From positions 1 through 12,647 of the forward strand of contig CABSFC010000084.1 in assembly GCA_902476875.1 (NCBI GenBank): a DNA stretch of 12,647 nt, written 5' to 3'. The notes beneath the pieces are model-generated. The model did not search any database and was not told the DNA's origin. It worked only from the letters and a program-made list of their open reading frames with translations. Each line of letters starts with the position of its first letter. Positions within the stretch are counted from its first letter, which is position 1. Positions 1 to 5,966 of the stretch are shown one piece after another. The position numbers and the translations under genes are program-made. The DNA comes from an uncultured Oscillibacter sp. Lineage in GTDB: Bacteria; Bacillota; Clostridia; Oscillospirales; Oscillospiraceae.

Positions 1-67
1 GACAGGTCCCGCCCTTGAGTCTGGCGAAAAAGTAAAAAACGATGGATGTCGGGAAGGAAGATAGTTA

Positions 68-100
68 CGAAAGAAACCCAGGAGGGGTGTCTTTCGTTTT
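68..100 (+). terminator. Candidate weak terminator of a gene left of the window
   Basis: CGAAAG (68-73) pairs with CTTTCG (91-96). Inside it ACCC (76-79) can pair with GGGT (85-88) around a five-base loop. A run of four T follows at 97-100 on the plus strand. The stem is interrupted by a two-base internal loop and the T-run is short, so this is only a candidate. It would make sense if a plus-strand gene ends at about position 35. Confidence 0.25.
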
Positions 101-110
101 CAATCTAAGT

Positions 111-133
111 TTTCTCGAACAAAGTTCGAGAAA
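111..133. repeat. Perfect 10-bp inverted repeat (hairpin), function unknown
   Basis: TTTCTCGAAC (111-120) and GTTCGAGAAA (124-133) are perfect inverted copies around AAA. Three further pairs are possible after one mismatch (107-109 with 135-137). It lies 28 bp beyond the stop of the minus-strand peroxidase-related gene and could protect or terminate that mRNA. However, no T-run follows it on the minus strand, and on the plus strand the T-run at 145-152 is 11 bases away. A dispersed palindromic repeat is another possibility. Confidence 0.35.
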
Positions 134-160
134 GCTTGCCCGCCCTTTTTTTCGCGCTGT

Positions 161-769
161 TTACTTGTCGAAATTGCGGTTGTGGCTGTAGTGGCCCTGG
201 TTGGGAACGGGGGCAATGGTGCTGACCCAGCGGTTGGTGTAGTTGAAGAAGCCGGCGACAAAGGCGGCCTCCAGGATCTGGTGGTCATCCAGGCCCACCG
301 CGCGGAGCTTGTCCACCTGGGCCTGGTCGATCTCCTGAGGATGGGCGGTGACGTACCAGGCGTATTCGCACAGCGCGTAGTCCACCTTGGACAGCTCGTC
401 CTTCGCGGAGCGGTAGTTGTAGGAGATCTTGTCCACCAGGGAGGCGTTCTTCCACATGCCCCGCAGGTTGTCGCCGTGGGTGGTCAGGCAGTAGCAGCAG
501 CAGTTATAGGAGGAGACGACGACGCCGATCATCTCCTTCTGCGCATCGGTCAGGTAGCAGGAGTCGTTGTACAGAGAGGCCTTGAAGTCCAGGAAGCCCA
601 GGTACTCCTTGGCGTTCAGCGGCAGAATCTTGAAGAGGTTGTTGATAAAGCCCCAGTTCTTCATCATGACCTCGACGTTTTTGTCGAAGACGGCGTATTC
701 CTCGTCGGTCATCTCCTCCCGGTCTGGCTTTTGCAGGCGGGAGAGCTGTTCATCAAATTCCAGTGCCAT
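161..769 (-). CDS. AhpD-like / carboxymuconolactone decarboxylase-family peroxidase-related protein
   Basis: This 202-residue cytoplasmic protein belongs to the AhpD-like fold. It carries the diagnostic C91-x-x-C94-x-x-x-H98 motif, with a glutamate (E79) twelve residues before the first cysteine. This spacing matches the Glu/Cys/Cys/His proton relay of AhpD. Such proteins reduce peroxides or act as thiol-disulfide partners, and those of this longer size are usually called 'uncharacterised peroxidase-related enzyme'. The physiological substrate and electron donor are unknown. Three cysteines in a row (C90-C92) precede C94, which is slightly unusual. The ATG at 767-769 follows an AGGAGG (779-784) at nine bases. 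It is monocistronic in appearance: its own promoter lies at 805-833, and a terminator at 838-869 separates it from the upstream cyclase gene. The fold and motif call is strong; the biological role is not known. Confidence 0.85.
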   Translation of the reverse strand: MALEFDEQLSRLQKPDREEMTDEEYAVFDKNVEVMMKNWGFINNLFKILPLNAKEYLGFLDFKASLYNDSCYLTDAQKEMIGVVVSSYNCCCYCLTTHGDNLRGMWKNASLVDKISYNYRSAKDELSKVDYALCEYAWYVTAHPQEIDQAQVDKLRAVGLDDHQILEAAFVAGFFNYTNRWVSTIAPVPNQGHYSHNRNFDK

Positions 770-796
770 AGTGGTGTTCCTCCTGTAAAAATCAAG

Positions 797-812
797 ATGG
801 TATCATGGTATC
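797..812. repeat. Tandem 8-bp direct repeat over the -10 region
   Basis: ATGGTATC occurs twice back to back (797-804 and 805-812, plus-strand sense). One copy contains the predicted -10 hexamer and the other covers the predicted transcription start. A tandem repeat at this place could be a repressor site or a replication-slippage product. Nothing else in the window repeats this word. Confidence 0.4.
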
Positions 813-833
813 ACGTTCGGACAGGCGTGTAAA
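805..833 (-). promoter_or_regulatory. Sigma-A-type promoter of the AhpD-like gene
   Basis: On the minus strand TTTACA (828-833, 5 of 6 to consensus) is followed after 17 bp by TACCAT (805-810, 4 of 6). The expected transcript start is near 798, giving a leader of about 29 nt before the ATG at 769. The -10 hexamer lies in the upstream copy of a perfect tandem 8-bp repeat (797-812), which could be an operator. Confidence 0.5.
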
Positions 834-837
834 GCGG

Positions 838-869
838 AAAAACGGGCGCGGCAAGCTTTGCCGCGCCCG
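838..869 (-). terminator. Intrinsic terminator of the cyclase gene
   Basis: GGGCGCGGCAA (844-854) and TTGCCGCGCCC (858-868) form a perfect 11-bp stem around a 3-nt loop, and C843-G869 adds one more pair. On the minus strand the stem is followed by G and then TTTTT (842-838). It starts 13 bp past the cyclase stop codon at 882-884, so it ends that transcript and insulates the AhpD-like gene downstream. Confidence 0.85.
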
Positions 870-881
870 CGGTTTTGGAGA

Positions 882-1652
882 TCAGTCAACAGGGCAGATG
901 GCGAAGCAGCGGGCCGGGAAGCCGACGCCGTCCTTCAGCTTGGGGAAGGCGCAGACGATCATCGCGCCCACGGGCGGGAGCTGGTCCAGATTGCGCATGA
1001 CCTCGATCTGGATGCGGTCCACCTGCAGGATGTACTGCTCGCCGGGATAGGGGTACGCGCCCTCCTTGGTGGTGACGAAGCCCGGGTCGGTGTCGGCGGG
1101 CTCGTGGCCGATGGCGCCGATGTTGCGCTCCTCCACCAGCCACTTGATGGCGTTGATGTCCCAGCCGGGATAGTGGGGGACGCCGCTCTCGTCCGGGTTG
1201 TCCAGGTTGGGCTTCTTGTGCCAGTCGGAGCGGAAGGCGACGAACGCGCCCTCGGGGATCTTGCCGTATTCGGCCTCCCAGGCCTGGATGTCGTCAACGG
1301 TCAGCATGAAGTCGGGGTTCTCGGCGCACTCCCTGGACTTGTCGATGACCACCAGGGGATACACCAGCTCCTGCACGGTGATCTCGTTCATGGGCCGGCC
1401 GTCGCCCCAGAAGTGGCGGGGCACGTCAACATGGGTGCCGTACTGGCTGGCCACGCTGACCTGGAAGCAGCGCATGGGCGCCAGCATATCCTCCGGGGTC
1501 CCCTCCGCGTAGTCGAACAGCTTGGTGGCCTCCAGAGGCTTGAAGCCGTACCAGTGCGGGGTCTCGGGGCTGAGCTCGTGGGTCAGGTCCACCCACTTGT
1601 ACTTGGGGCCCTTCAGGTCCTTCACCAGATCCCACAGTGCCAGATTTGCCAT
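882..1652 (-). CDS. Cyclase-family (kynurenine formamidase-like) metal-dependent hydrolase
   Basis: The 256-residue protein carries the cyclase-family signature G72-T-H74-V-D76-V-P-R-H80 and a second conserved block, G-H183-E184-P-A-D-T-D, that supplies further metal ligands in this fold. Relatives include KynB-type kynurenine formamidase and isatin hydrolase, which hydrolyse amide bonds with two divalent metals. In those enzymes the motif begins H-x-G-T-H; here the first His is Gln (Q70), which I recall as typical of a separate subfamily of unknown substrate. I therefore do not assign KynB. The ATG at 1650-1652 has AAAGGAGG (1661-1668) eight bases upstream. The frame continues 59 codons further upstream, but that stretch has no ribosome binding site and no family similarity. 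No signal peptide is visible. The gene has a long leader and a probable promoter at 1923-1951. Confidence 0.87.
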   Translation of the reverse strand: MANLALWDLVKDLKGPKYKWVDLTHELSPETPHWYGFKPLEATKLFDYAEGTPEDMLAPMRCFQVSVASQYGTHVDVPRHFWGDGRPMNEITVQELVYPLVVIDKSRECAENPDFMLTVDDIQAWEAEYGKIPEGAFVAFRSDWHKKPNLDNPDESGVPHYPGWDINAIKWLVEERNIGAIGHEPADTDPGFVTTKEGAYPYPGEQYILQVDRIQIEVMRNLDQLPPVGAMIVCAFPKLKDGVGFPARCFAICPVD

Positions 1653-1916
1653 AATCAATTCCTCCTTTAATATGCTGTCTGCGTTTTCCTTTTCCAATGG
1701 TCCATAAATGCCCGATTTCCAGCGGATATGAAGAGGCAGGGAACCCTGTTGGCCCCCTGCCGCGGATGCCCCCATGAATTCCAAAGCAATCGGTATCAGC
1801 GCACGGACCGCATGAGAAAACATGGCCATCCCGCCAGACGGCGCACGCAGCCCCCATTGACTGCTGAAAATTCAGGTTTTCGTGGAGCGTTTCTTCGATT
1901 CATAAATTCCTGCCAC
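1653..1916 (-). promoter_or_regulatory. Long, possibly structured 5' leader of the cyclase gene
   Basis: If transcription starts near 1916, the cyclase mRNA has an untranslated leader of about 264 nt, much longer than any other leader in the window. It can form a 7-bp hairpin between 1755-1761 and 1735-1741. A competing 5-bp hairpin between 1744-1748 and 1737-1741 uses the same 3' arm, so the two are mutually exclusive. I recognise no known riboswitch class. No U-run that would make a clear attenuator is present. This is a candidate regulatory leader only. Confidence 0.3.
1796..1903 (-). CDS. Possible 35-codon leader ORF upstream of the cyclase gene
   Basis: An ATG at 1901-1903 opens 35 codons ending in TGA at 1796-1798. 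A GGCAGGA (1908-1914) lies five bases upstream of the ATG, a moderate ribosome binding site, and the predicted transcript start is only about 13 nt upstream. The peptide is arginine-rich (seven Arg) with one Trp and resembles no family I know. It could be a leader peptide whose translation alters folding of the remaining leader, or a chance ORF. Confidence 0.22.
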   Translation of the reverse strand: MNRRNAPRKPEFSAVNGGCVRRLAGWPCFLMRSVR

Positions 1917-1922
1917 ACCCAA

Positions 1923-1951
1923 AAGATACCACATCCGGTGCGCCGCGTCAA
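1923..1951 (-). promoter_or_regulatory. Sigma-A-type promoter of the cyclase gene
   Basis: On the minus strand TTGACG (1946-1951, 5 of 6) is followed after exactly 17 bp by TATCTT (1923-1928, 4 of 6). It lies 36 bp beyond the end of the helicase gene and is the best-scoring pair by eye between 1653 and 1986. No convincing hexamer pair lies nearer to the cyclase start. Confidence 0.5.
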
Positions 1952-1962
1952 GTGAGCGGCGC
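1940..1962. repeat. GC-rich inverted repeat overlapping the cyclase -35 element
   Basis: GCGCCGC (1940-1946) and GCGGCGC (1956-1962) are perfect inverted copies with a 9-bp loop that contains most of the -35 hexamer. In the helicase mRNA this hairpin would lie 25 nt after the stop and could end transcription, but the nearest minus-strand T-run (1921-1924) is about 15 bases away. It may act as a weak terminator for the helicase gene, as an operator, or as neither. Confidence 0.35.
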
Positions 1963-1986
1963 GGAATTTGCGGCGGCCGTATCCGC

Positions 1987-4900
1987 TCAGAACAGGCTGA
2001 TCTGTCGGGCGGGCCGCTCCCGGCGGGCGGCGGTCTCCCGGACCACGCCCTCCGGCAGGTCCGCCAGGAAGGGAGACCACGCCGCCCCGGCGGTGAGGAT
2101 CAGCTCCTCCCGGGCGCGGGTCATGCCGACGTACAGCAGCCGACGCTCCTCCTCCGCGTCCGCCGGACGGCCCTGCGCCTCCAGGGGGAGCGTGCCCGCC
2201 TTGGCGCCGGCCACGAACACCACGGGGAACTCCAGGCCCTTGGAGCCGTGAAGGGTCATCAGCCGCACGGCGCCGGATTCCCAGCCCCTGCCCGCGGCCC
2301 GGCGCAGGTCGCCCTCCCGGCCCAGCGCCGCCGCGCGCCACAGCGCTTCCAGCGTGGGGTGGAACACCGCCGTGTTCCGCAGCTGCTCCAGAGCGGGGGA
2401 GACGCCGTATTCGTCCTCCCACCGCCGAATCAGCTTCCAGGGCTTTTCATTTTGGACCAGGGGCAGCCACGTCTCCGCCCGGTCCAGCCAGGCCTCCAGC
2501 GGCCCATAGCCCCGGACGGTCTCCCGCAGGGTCTCCGGCTCCATGACTGCCAGCTTCGCGCAGGCGGCCCGGGCCTTTTGAATCAGGTCGGCGGGGCAGT
2601 CCCACAGCAGCCGCAGGGCGGTCTCCAGCGCGGCGGCGTCCCCCGGCGCCGACAGGGCGCGGAGAAAAGCCAGCGCGCCCCGGGCGTCGTCCGCCTCCAG
2701 GAAGCCGTCCTGCCCGCAGACCACGCAGGGGATGTCGTCGTGCCGCAAGCACGTTTCGATCAGGTCCAGCTGGCGGTGGGTGCGGCAGAGCACCGCGATG
2801 TCGGAGAAAGCCCGGGCCTCCCGGTCGCAGCCCAGCTTCTGGGCCTCCAGCATGTCCACGCCGCCGGTCATGCGGGTGATCTCCCTGGCGAGGAAGACGC
2901 CCTCGGCAAAGTCGTCCGCCGTCCGCACCAGCCGCACGGAAGGGCCGGAGGGGCGGTTGGGCGAGAGCCGGCGGGGACCGCCGGGATTTTTTTCGATGAC
3001 GGCCCGGGCGGCTTGCAGGACCTCCGGCGCGGAGCGGTAGTTCTCCGTCAGGCGGATGGTCCGGGTCCCGGGCAGGTCCTCCGTCAGGCGCTGGAAGCAG
3101 CGGCCGGCGGCGCCCCGGAAGCCGTAGATGGACTGGTCCGGGTCGCCGATGACGAACAGGCTCCCGCTCCGGCTCCAGGCGCGGACCAGGGCGTATTGGG
3201 CGTCGTTGATGTCCTGGAACTCGTCCACCAGCAGGTGGCGGAAGCCCCGCTGCCCGGTGGTGTCCAGCTTCAGCGCCTCGGTCAGCAGGTCGTCGAAGTC
3301 CAGAACGCCCAAGGCCCGCAGCCGGGCACAGTACGCCTCGCAGGCGTCGGCGTCCACTCCGGCCTCCGCAAGGGACGCGCCATTCTTGACACGGGATACT
3401 CCCTGCAAAAGGCCCCGGGCGCCGCCTTTGCGGCCCTGGGAGCGGAGGACTTCGCCCGCGATCTCCAGGGCTTCGCCCCGGCCCAGAAGCCGCACGTCTC
3501 CCAGCAGCTCCAGACAGATGGCGTGGAAGGTGCCGATGCGTATGCGGGCCGCCGCCCGCCTGCCGCCAAGCCGCTCCTCCAGACGCTGGCGCATCTCGGC
3601 GGCGGCCTGGTTGGTGAAGGTGACGGCGGTGATTTCGCCGGGCCTGACACCCCGATCCTCCACCAGGTGGGCGATGCGGGCCACCAGGGTCCTGGTCTTG
3701 CCGGTGCCGGGTCCGGCCACCACCGCCACAACAAGCTCCTCGGCGGCGACGGCGGCCTGCTGTTCCGGGTTCAGCCGCTCCGCCGGCGCGGCGGAGGCCG
3801 TCGCGCCCTCCGCCGGGGCCGTCTTTTTCAGCGCCCGCTTTTTGGCAGGGGACTTCTCCGGCGCGTCCGCGCCGAACAGGGATATCTGGCCGCTGAGCCG
3901 CTGGATCTCGGCGGGAGTCAGGAGTGAGATCGTGCCGTATTCCCCGTCAAAGCCCGCCCGGCGCTCCACCTGGCCCGCCCGGAGGCGGCGGATGCCCTCG
4001 GCCACACAGGGGCCCGCCATTTGGCCGATGTCCGGAATGGGAGCCTCCCGCAGGATGTAAAACTCCGGCCCCAGGGTCCGGAGCATCCGCTCATATAGCT
4101 CCATGGTCTTCTTGCCCGTGGCGGAGCCGCCGGTGGAGGCGGCGATGACCTCCGGCAGGGGCGCCAGGCGCTCGAAGGGCTTGGCCCCGGCAGGGCGGAA
4201 GCCCTCCGGCCGGTCCGCCAGGGCCTCCACCCGGTGCTCCACGCCGATGGTCAGCTTTCTGCCACACACGGGACAGACGCCGCCCCGCTCCGCCGTCTCG
4301 GCGGGTGTCAGGCAGACGCCGCAGTTCCGGTGGCCGTCCAGGTGGTATTTGCCCTCCTCGGGGAAGAACTCCACCGTTCCCAGAAAACCCTCCCCGGTGC
4401 GGATGGCCCGGACCAGCTCCGGGTAGGCGCGCCCGGTGTCCAGCAGGTTTGCCTCCCGGCCCAGCTTGGCGGGGGAGTGGGCGTCGGAGTTGGACACCAG
4501 CGTCAGACGGTCCAGGGCGGAGACCCGCCAGTTCATGGGCGGGTCGGAGGAAAGCCCCGTCTCCACCGCGTGGATGCAGGACGTCAGATCGTCAAAGCAG
4601 GACTCTATGGTATCAAACCCGGAAAACGCGCCGAACATGGCGAAGTGGGGCGTCCAGATGTGGGCGGGGATGAACTCCGCGTCCGGGCAGGTCTCCAAAG
4701 TCAGCTCCAGCAGGTCCCGGCTGTCCAGGCCCAGGATGGGCCGCCCGTCGGAGTGGATATTGCCCACGGCCTCCAGCCGGGCGGACAGCTCGTCGGCGGC
4801 CTCCAGGGAGGGCAGCAGGATCAGGTTGTGGACCTTGCGGGTCTTGCCGTCCCGCTTGTAGATGGAGCTGATCTCCCCGGTGATGAGAAAGCGGGGCGCT

Positions 4901-5133
4901 TCGCCGCCGGTATCGCGGGGGAGCCGCAGGTCCTCCCGCAGGGTGTAGACGCCCTCCCCGGCGGGGACCAGTTGCTCCCGCAGCTCGGCCCGCCAGGCGG
5001 GGTGGGTGAAGTCCCCGGTGCCAAGCAGGGCGATGCCCTTGCGGCGGGCCCACCAGTCCAGATGGGGCAGGTCGCAGTCCCGGCTGGTGGCCCGGGAGAA
5101 GCGGGAGTGGATGTGGAGATCGGCGATATACAT
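1987..5133 (-). CDS. Endonuclease Q-UvrD/Rep helicase fusion protein
   Basis: This protein has 1048 residues. Residues 1-420 are a full EndoQ: PHP-domain H7-x-H9, GTGDFTH (38-44), the AHIWTP and SNSDAH blocks, VEFFPEEGKYH, and a Cys4 zinc finger (C271, C274, C287, C290). EndoQ cuts 5' of uracil, hypoxanthine or other damaged bases. A Lys/Ala-rich linker (about 421-452) leads to a full SF1A helicase: Walker A AGPGTGKT (473-480), DEFQD Walker B (637-641), GDPDQSIYGFRG, LTENYRS (695-701), TLHGSKGLEF (960-969) and YVGMTRAR. QISLF occurs at 416-420 and at the extreme C-terminus, matching the beta-clamp peptide QLxLF. It probably nicks at deaminated bases and unwinds from the nick at replication forks. 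I chose the ATG at 5131-5133: AGAGGTG (5140-5146) precedes it, a perfect -10 lies at 5165-5170, and the in-frame start at 5193 falls inside the -35. No inactivating change is visible. Confidence 0.93.
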   Translation of the reverse strand: MYIADLHIHSRFSRATSRDCDLPHLDWWARRKGIALLGTGDFTHPAWRAELREQLVPAGEGVYTLREDLRLPRDTGGEAPRFLITGEISSIYKRDGKTRKVHNLILLPSLEAADELSARLEAVGNIHSDGRPILGLDSRDLLELTLETCPDAEFIPAHIWTPHFAMFGAFSGFDTIESCFDDLTSCIHAVETGLSSDPPMNWRVSALDRLTLVSNSDAHSPAKLGREANLLDTGRAYPELVRAIRTGEGFLGTVEFFPEEGKYHLDGHRNCGVCLTPAETAERGGVCPVCGRKLTIGVEHRVEALADRPEGFRPAGAKPFERLAPLPEVIAASTGGSATGKKTMELYERMLRTLGPEFYILREAPIPDIGQMAGPCVAEGIRRLRAGQVERRAGFDGEYGTISLLTPAEIQRLSGQISLFGADAPEKSPAKKRALKKTAPAEGATASAAPAERLNPEQQAAVAAEELVVAVVAGPGTGKTRTLVARIAHLVEDRGVRPGEITAVTFTNQAAAEMRQRLEERLGGRRAAARIRIGTFHAICLELLGDVRLLGRGEALEIAGEVLRSQGRKGGARGLLQGVSRVKNGASLAEAGVDADACEAYCARLRALGVLDFDDLLTEALKLDTTGQRGFRHLLVDEFQDINDAQYALVRAWSRSGSLFVIGDPDQSIYGFRGAAGRCFQRLTEDLPGTRTIRLTENYRSAPEVLQAARAVIEKNPGGPRRLSPNRPSGPSVRLVRTADDFAEGVFLAREITRMTGGVDMLEAQKLGCDREARAFSDIAVLCRTHRQLDLIETCLRHDDIPCVVCGQDGFLEADDARGALAFLRALSAPGDAAALETALRLLWDCPADLIQKARAACAKLAVMEPETLRETVRGYGPLEAWLDRAETWLPLVQNEKPWKLIRRWEDEYGVSPALEQLRNTAVFHPTLEALWRAAALGREGDLRRAAGRGWESGAVRLMTLHGSKGLEFPVVFVAGAKAGTLPLEAQGRPADAEEERRLLYVGMTRAREELILTAGAAWSPFLADLPEGVVRETAARRERPARQISLF

Positions 5134-5164
5134 GGCGGCACCTCTGTCGGTCGAAATCGCCTTT

Positions 5165-5193
5165 ATTATAACCCGCTTTTCGCTCCGGCGCAA
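5165..5193 (-). promoter_or_regulatory. Promoter of the EndoQ-helicase gene
   Basis: A perfect TATAAT (5165-5170, minus strand) lies 17 bp from TTGCGC (5188-5193), which keeps the TTG of the -35 consensus. The expected start near 5158 gives a leader of about 25 nt and supports translation from 5133. I see no SOS-type CGAAC-N4-GTTCG box near it. Confidence 0.6.
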
Positions 5194-5244
5194 CGCGGAT
5201 CGCTCCGTTTACACAGGGGAAAACCTGGCGGTCTGACAAATACC

Positions 5245-5273
5245 TTGCAGGATACCTGGCCTCATGTTAGACT
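5245..5273 (+). promoter_or_regulatory. Promoter of the alpha/beta hydrolase gene
   Basis: TTGCAG (5245-5250) and TAGACT (5268-5273) are 17 bp apart. A TG dinucleotide one base upstream of the -10 (5265-5266) makes it an extended -10 promoter. The leader would be about 24 nt. It is divergent from the helicase promoter, with about 50 bp between the two. Confidence 0.45.
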
Positions 5274-5303
5274 ATCTTCAAACCAAAATTGCGGAGGCCT
5301 GTG

Positions 5304-5933
5304 ATGAAACGGATTTTGCTGCACGGACTGGGACAGACGGCTTCCAGCTGGCGGGAGACGATCCGCGGCATGGAGAGCGGAGAGGACATCCTCTGCCCGG
5401 AGCTGTTCGGCCTGCTCCGCGGCCGGGCGTGCACCTATGAGAACCTGTACGGCGGGTTTGCGGAGTACTGCGCCGCCGTCTCCGGACCGCTGGGCCTGTG
5501 CGGACTGTCGCTGGGCGGCGTGCTGGCCCTGGAATACGGCCTGGAGCATCCGGACCGGGTGGGGGCCGTGGCGCTGATCGGGACGCGGTATGTGATGCCC
5601 AAAGGGCTGCTGGCTCTCCAGAACGCGGTGTTCCGTGTCCTGCCGGACCGGTCGTTCCGGGGCATGGGCCTTGGGAAGGGGGACGCCATCCGGCTGTGCG
5701 GGTCCATGGCTGACCTGGATTTTCGAAGGGATTTGAGCCATCTGACATGCCCCGCCCTGGTGATCTGCGGAGAGCGGGACCGGGCGAACCGGCGGGCGGC
5801 GGAGGAGCTGAGCACCCGGCTCCCCCGCGCCAGGCTCCTGGTGGTGAAGGGTGCCGGACACGAGGTGAACGCCGACGCCCCGGAGGCCCTGGGTCGGGCC
5901 CTGGACGAATTTTTCCGAACACACGAGACATAA
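5304..5933 (+). CDS. Alpha/beta-fold hydrolase
   Basis: This is a compact 209-residue alpha/beta hydrolase. HGLGQ (7-11) forms the oxyanion loop, and G-L-S69-L-G-G is the nucleophile elbow. The catalytic acid is probably D159 (in CGERD), and the catalytic His is H186 (in GAGHEVN). The triad order and spacing are normal. The cap between the elbow and the acid (about 95-145) is short and hydrophobic, which suits small esters or lipids, but no substrate can be named. There is no signal peptide, so it acts in the cytoplasm. The ATG at 5304 has GGAGG (5293-5297) six bases upstream; an in-frame TTG at 5289 would lie upstream of that site and is rejected. The gene stands alone between its own promoter and a terminator whose stem begins in its stop codon. 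Confidence 0.88.
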   Translation: MKRILLHGLGQTASSWRETIRGMESGEDILCPELFGLLRGRACTYENLYGGFAEYCAAVSGPLGLCGLSLGGVLALEYGLEHPDRVGAVALIGTRYVMPKGLLALQNAVFRVLPDRSFRGMGLGKGDAIRLCGSMADLDFRRDLSHLTCPALVICGERDRANRRAAEELSTRLPRARLLVVKGAGHEVNADAPEALGRALDEFFRTHET

Positions 5934-5961
5934 AAGATCCCCGGCTCTGCCGGGGATCTTT
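5933..5961. terminator. Bidirectional terminator between convergent genes
   Basis: A perfect 13-bp stem (5933-5945 with 5949-5961) surrounds a TCT loop. It starts on the last base of the hydrolase stop codon and ends five bases before the stop codon of the convergent transporter. A/T-rich stem ends give short U-runs on both strands (TCTTTC on plus, CTTTTA on minus), so it most likely ends both transcripts. Confidence 0.8.
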
Positions 5962-5966
5962 CGCGT

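Larger units (their letters stand above)
1..160. other. Left-edge region with no recognisable gene
   Basis: I see no gene here that I can support. One plus-strand frame ends in a stop at 33-35, and a gene from beyond the left edge could end there, but ten codons are too few to judge. Two inverted repeats follow (68-96 and 111-133), both listed separately. A T-run at 145-152 on the plus strand lies just beyond the stop codon of the minus-strand gene at 161. Confidence 0.4.

Noticed and set aside
116..128. SOS (LexA/DinR) box-like CGAAC/GTTCG
   Set aside because: The two halves are separated by three bases instead of the required four, and no promoter is attached to it.
858..1670. A 270-codon open frame antisense to the cyclase gene
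   Set aside because: It starts inside the terminator hairpin and has a composition typical of a reverse-strand shadow.
2248..3927. A 559-codon open frame antisense to the helicase
   Set aside because: The peptide is a Gly/Ala/Pro/Gln/Val-rich shadow with no ribosome binding site and no recognisable fold, and it lies entirely within conserved helicase and linker coding sequence.
4234..5304. A 356-codon open frame antisense to the EndoQ domain
   Set aside because: It is a low-complexity shadow of a strongly conserved domain and crosses the divergent promoter region.
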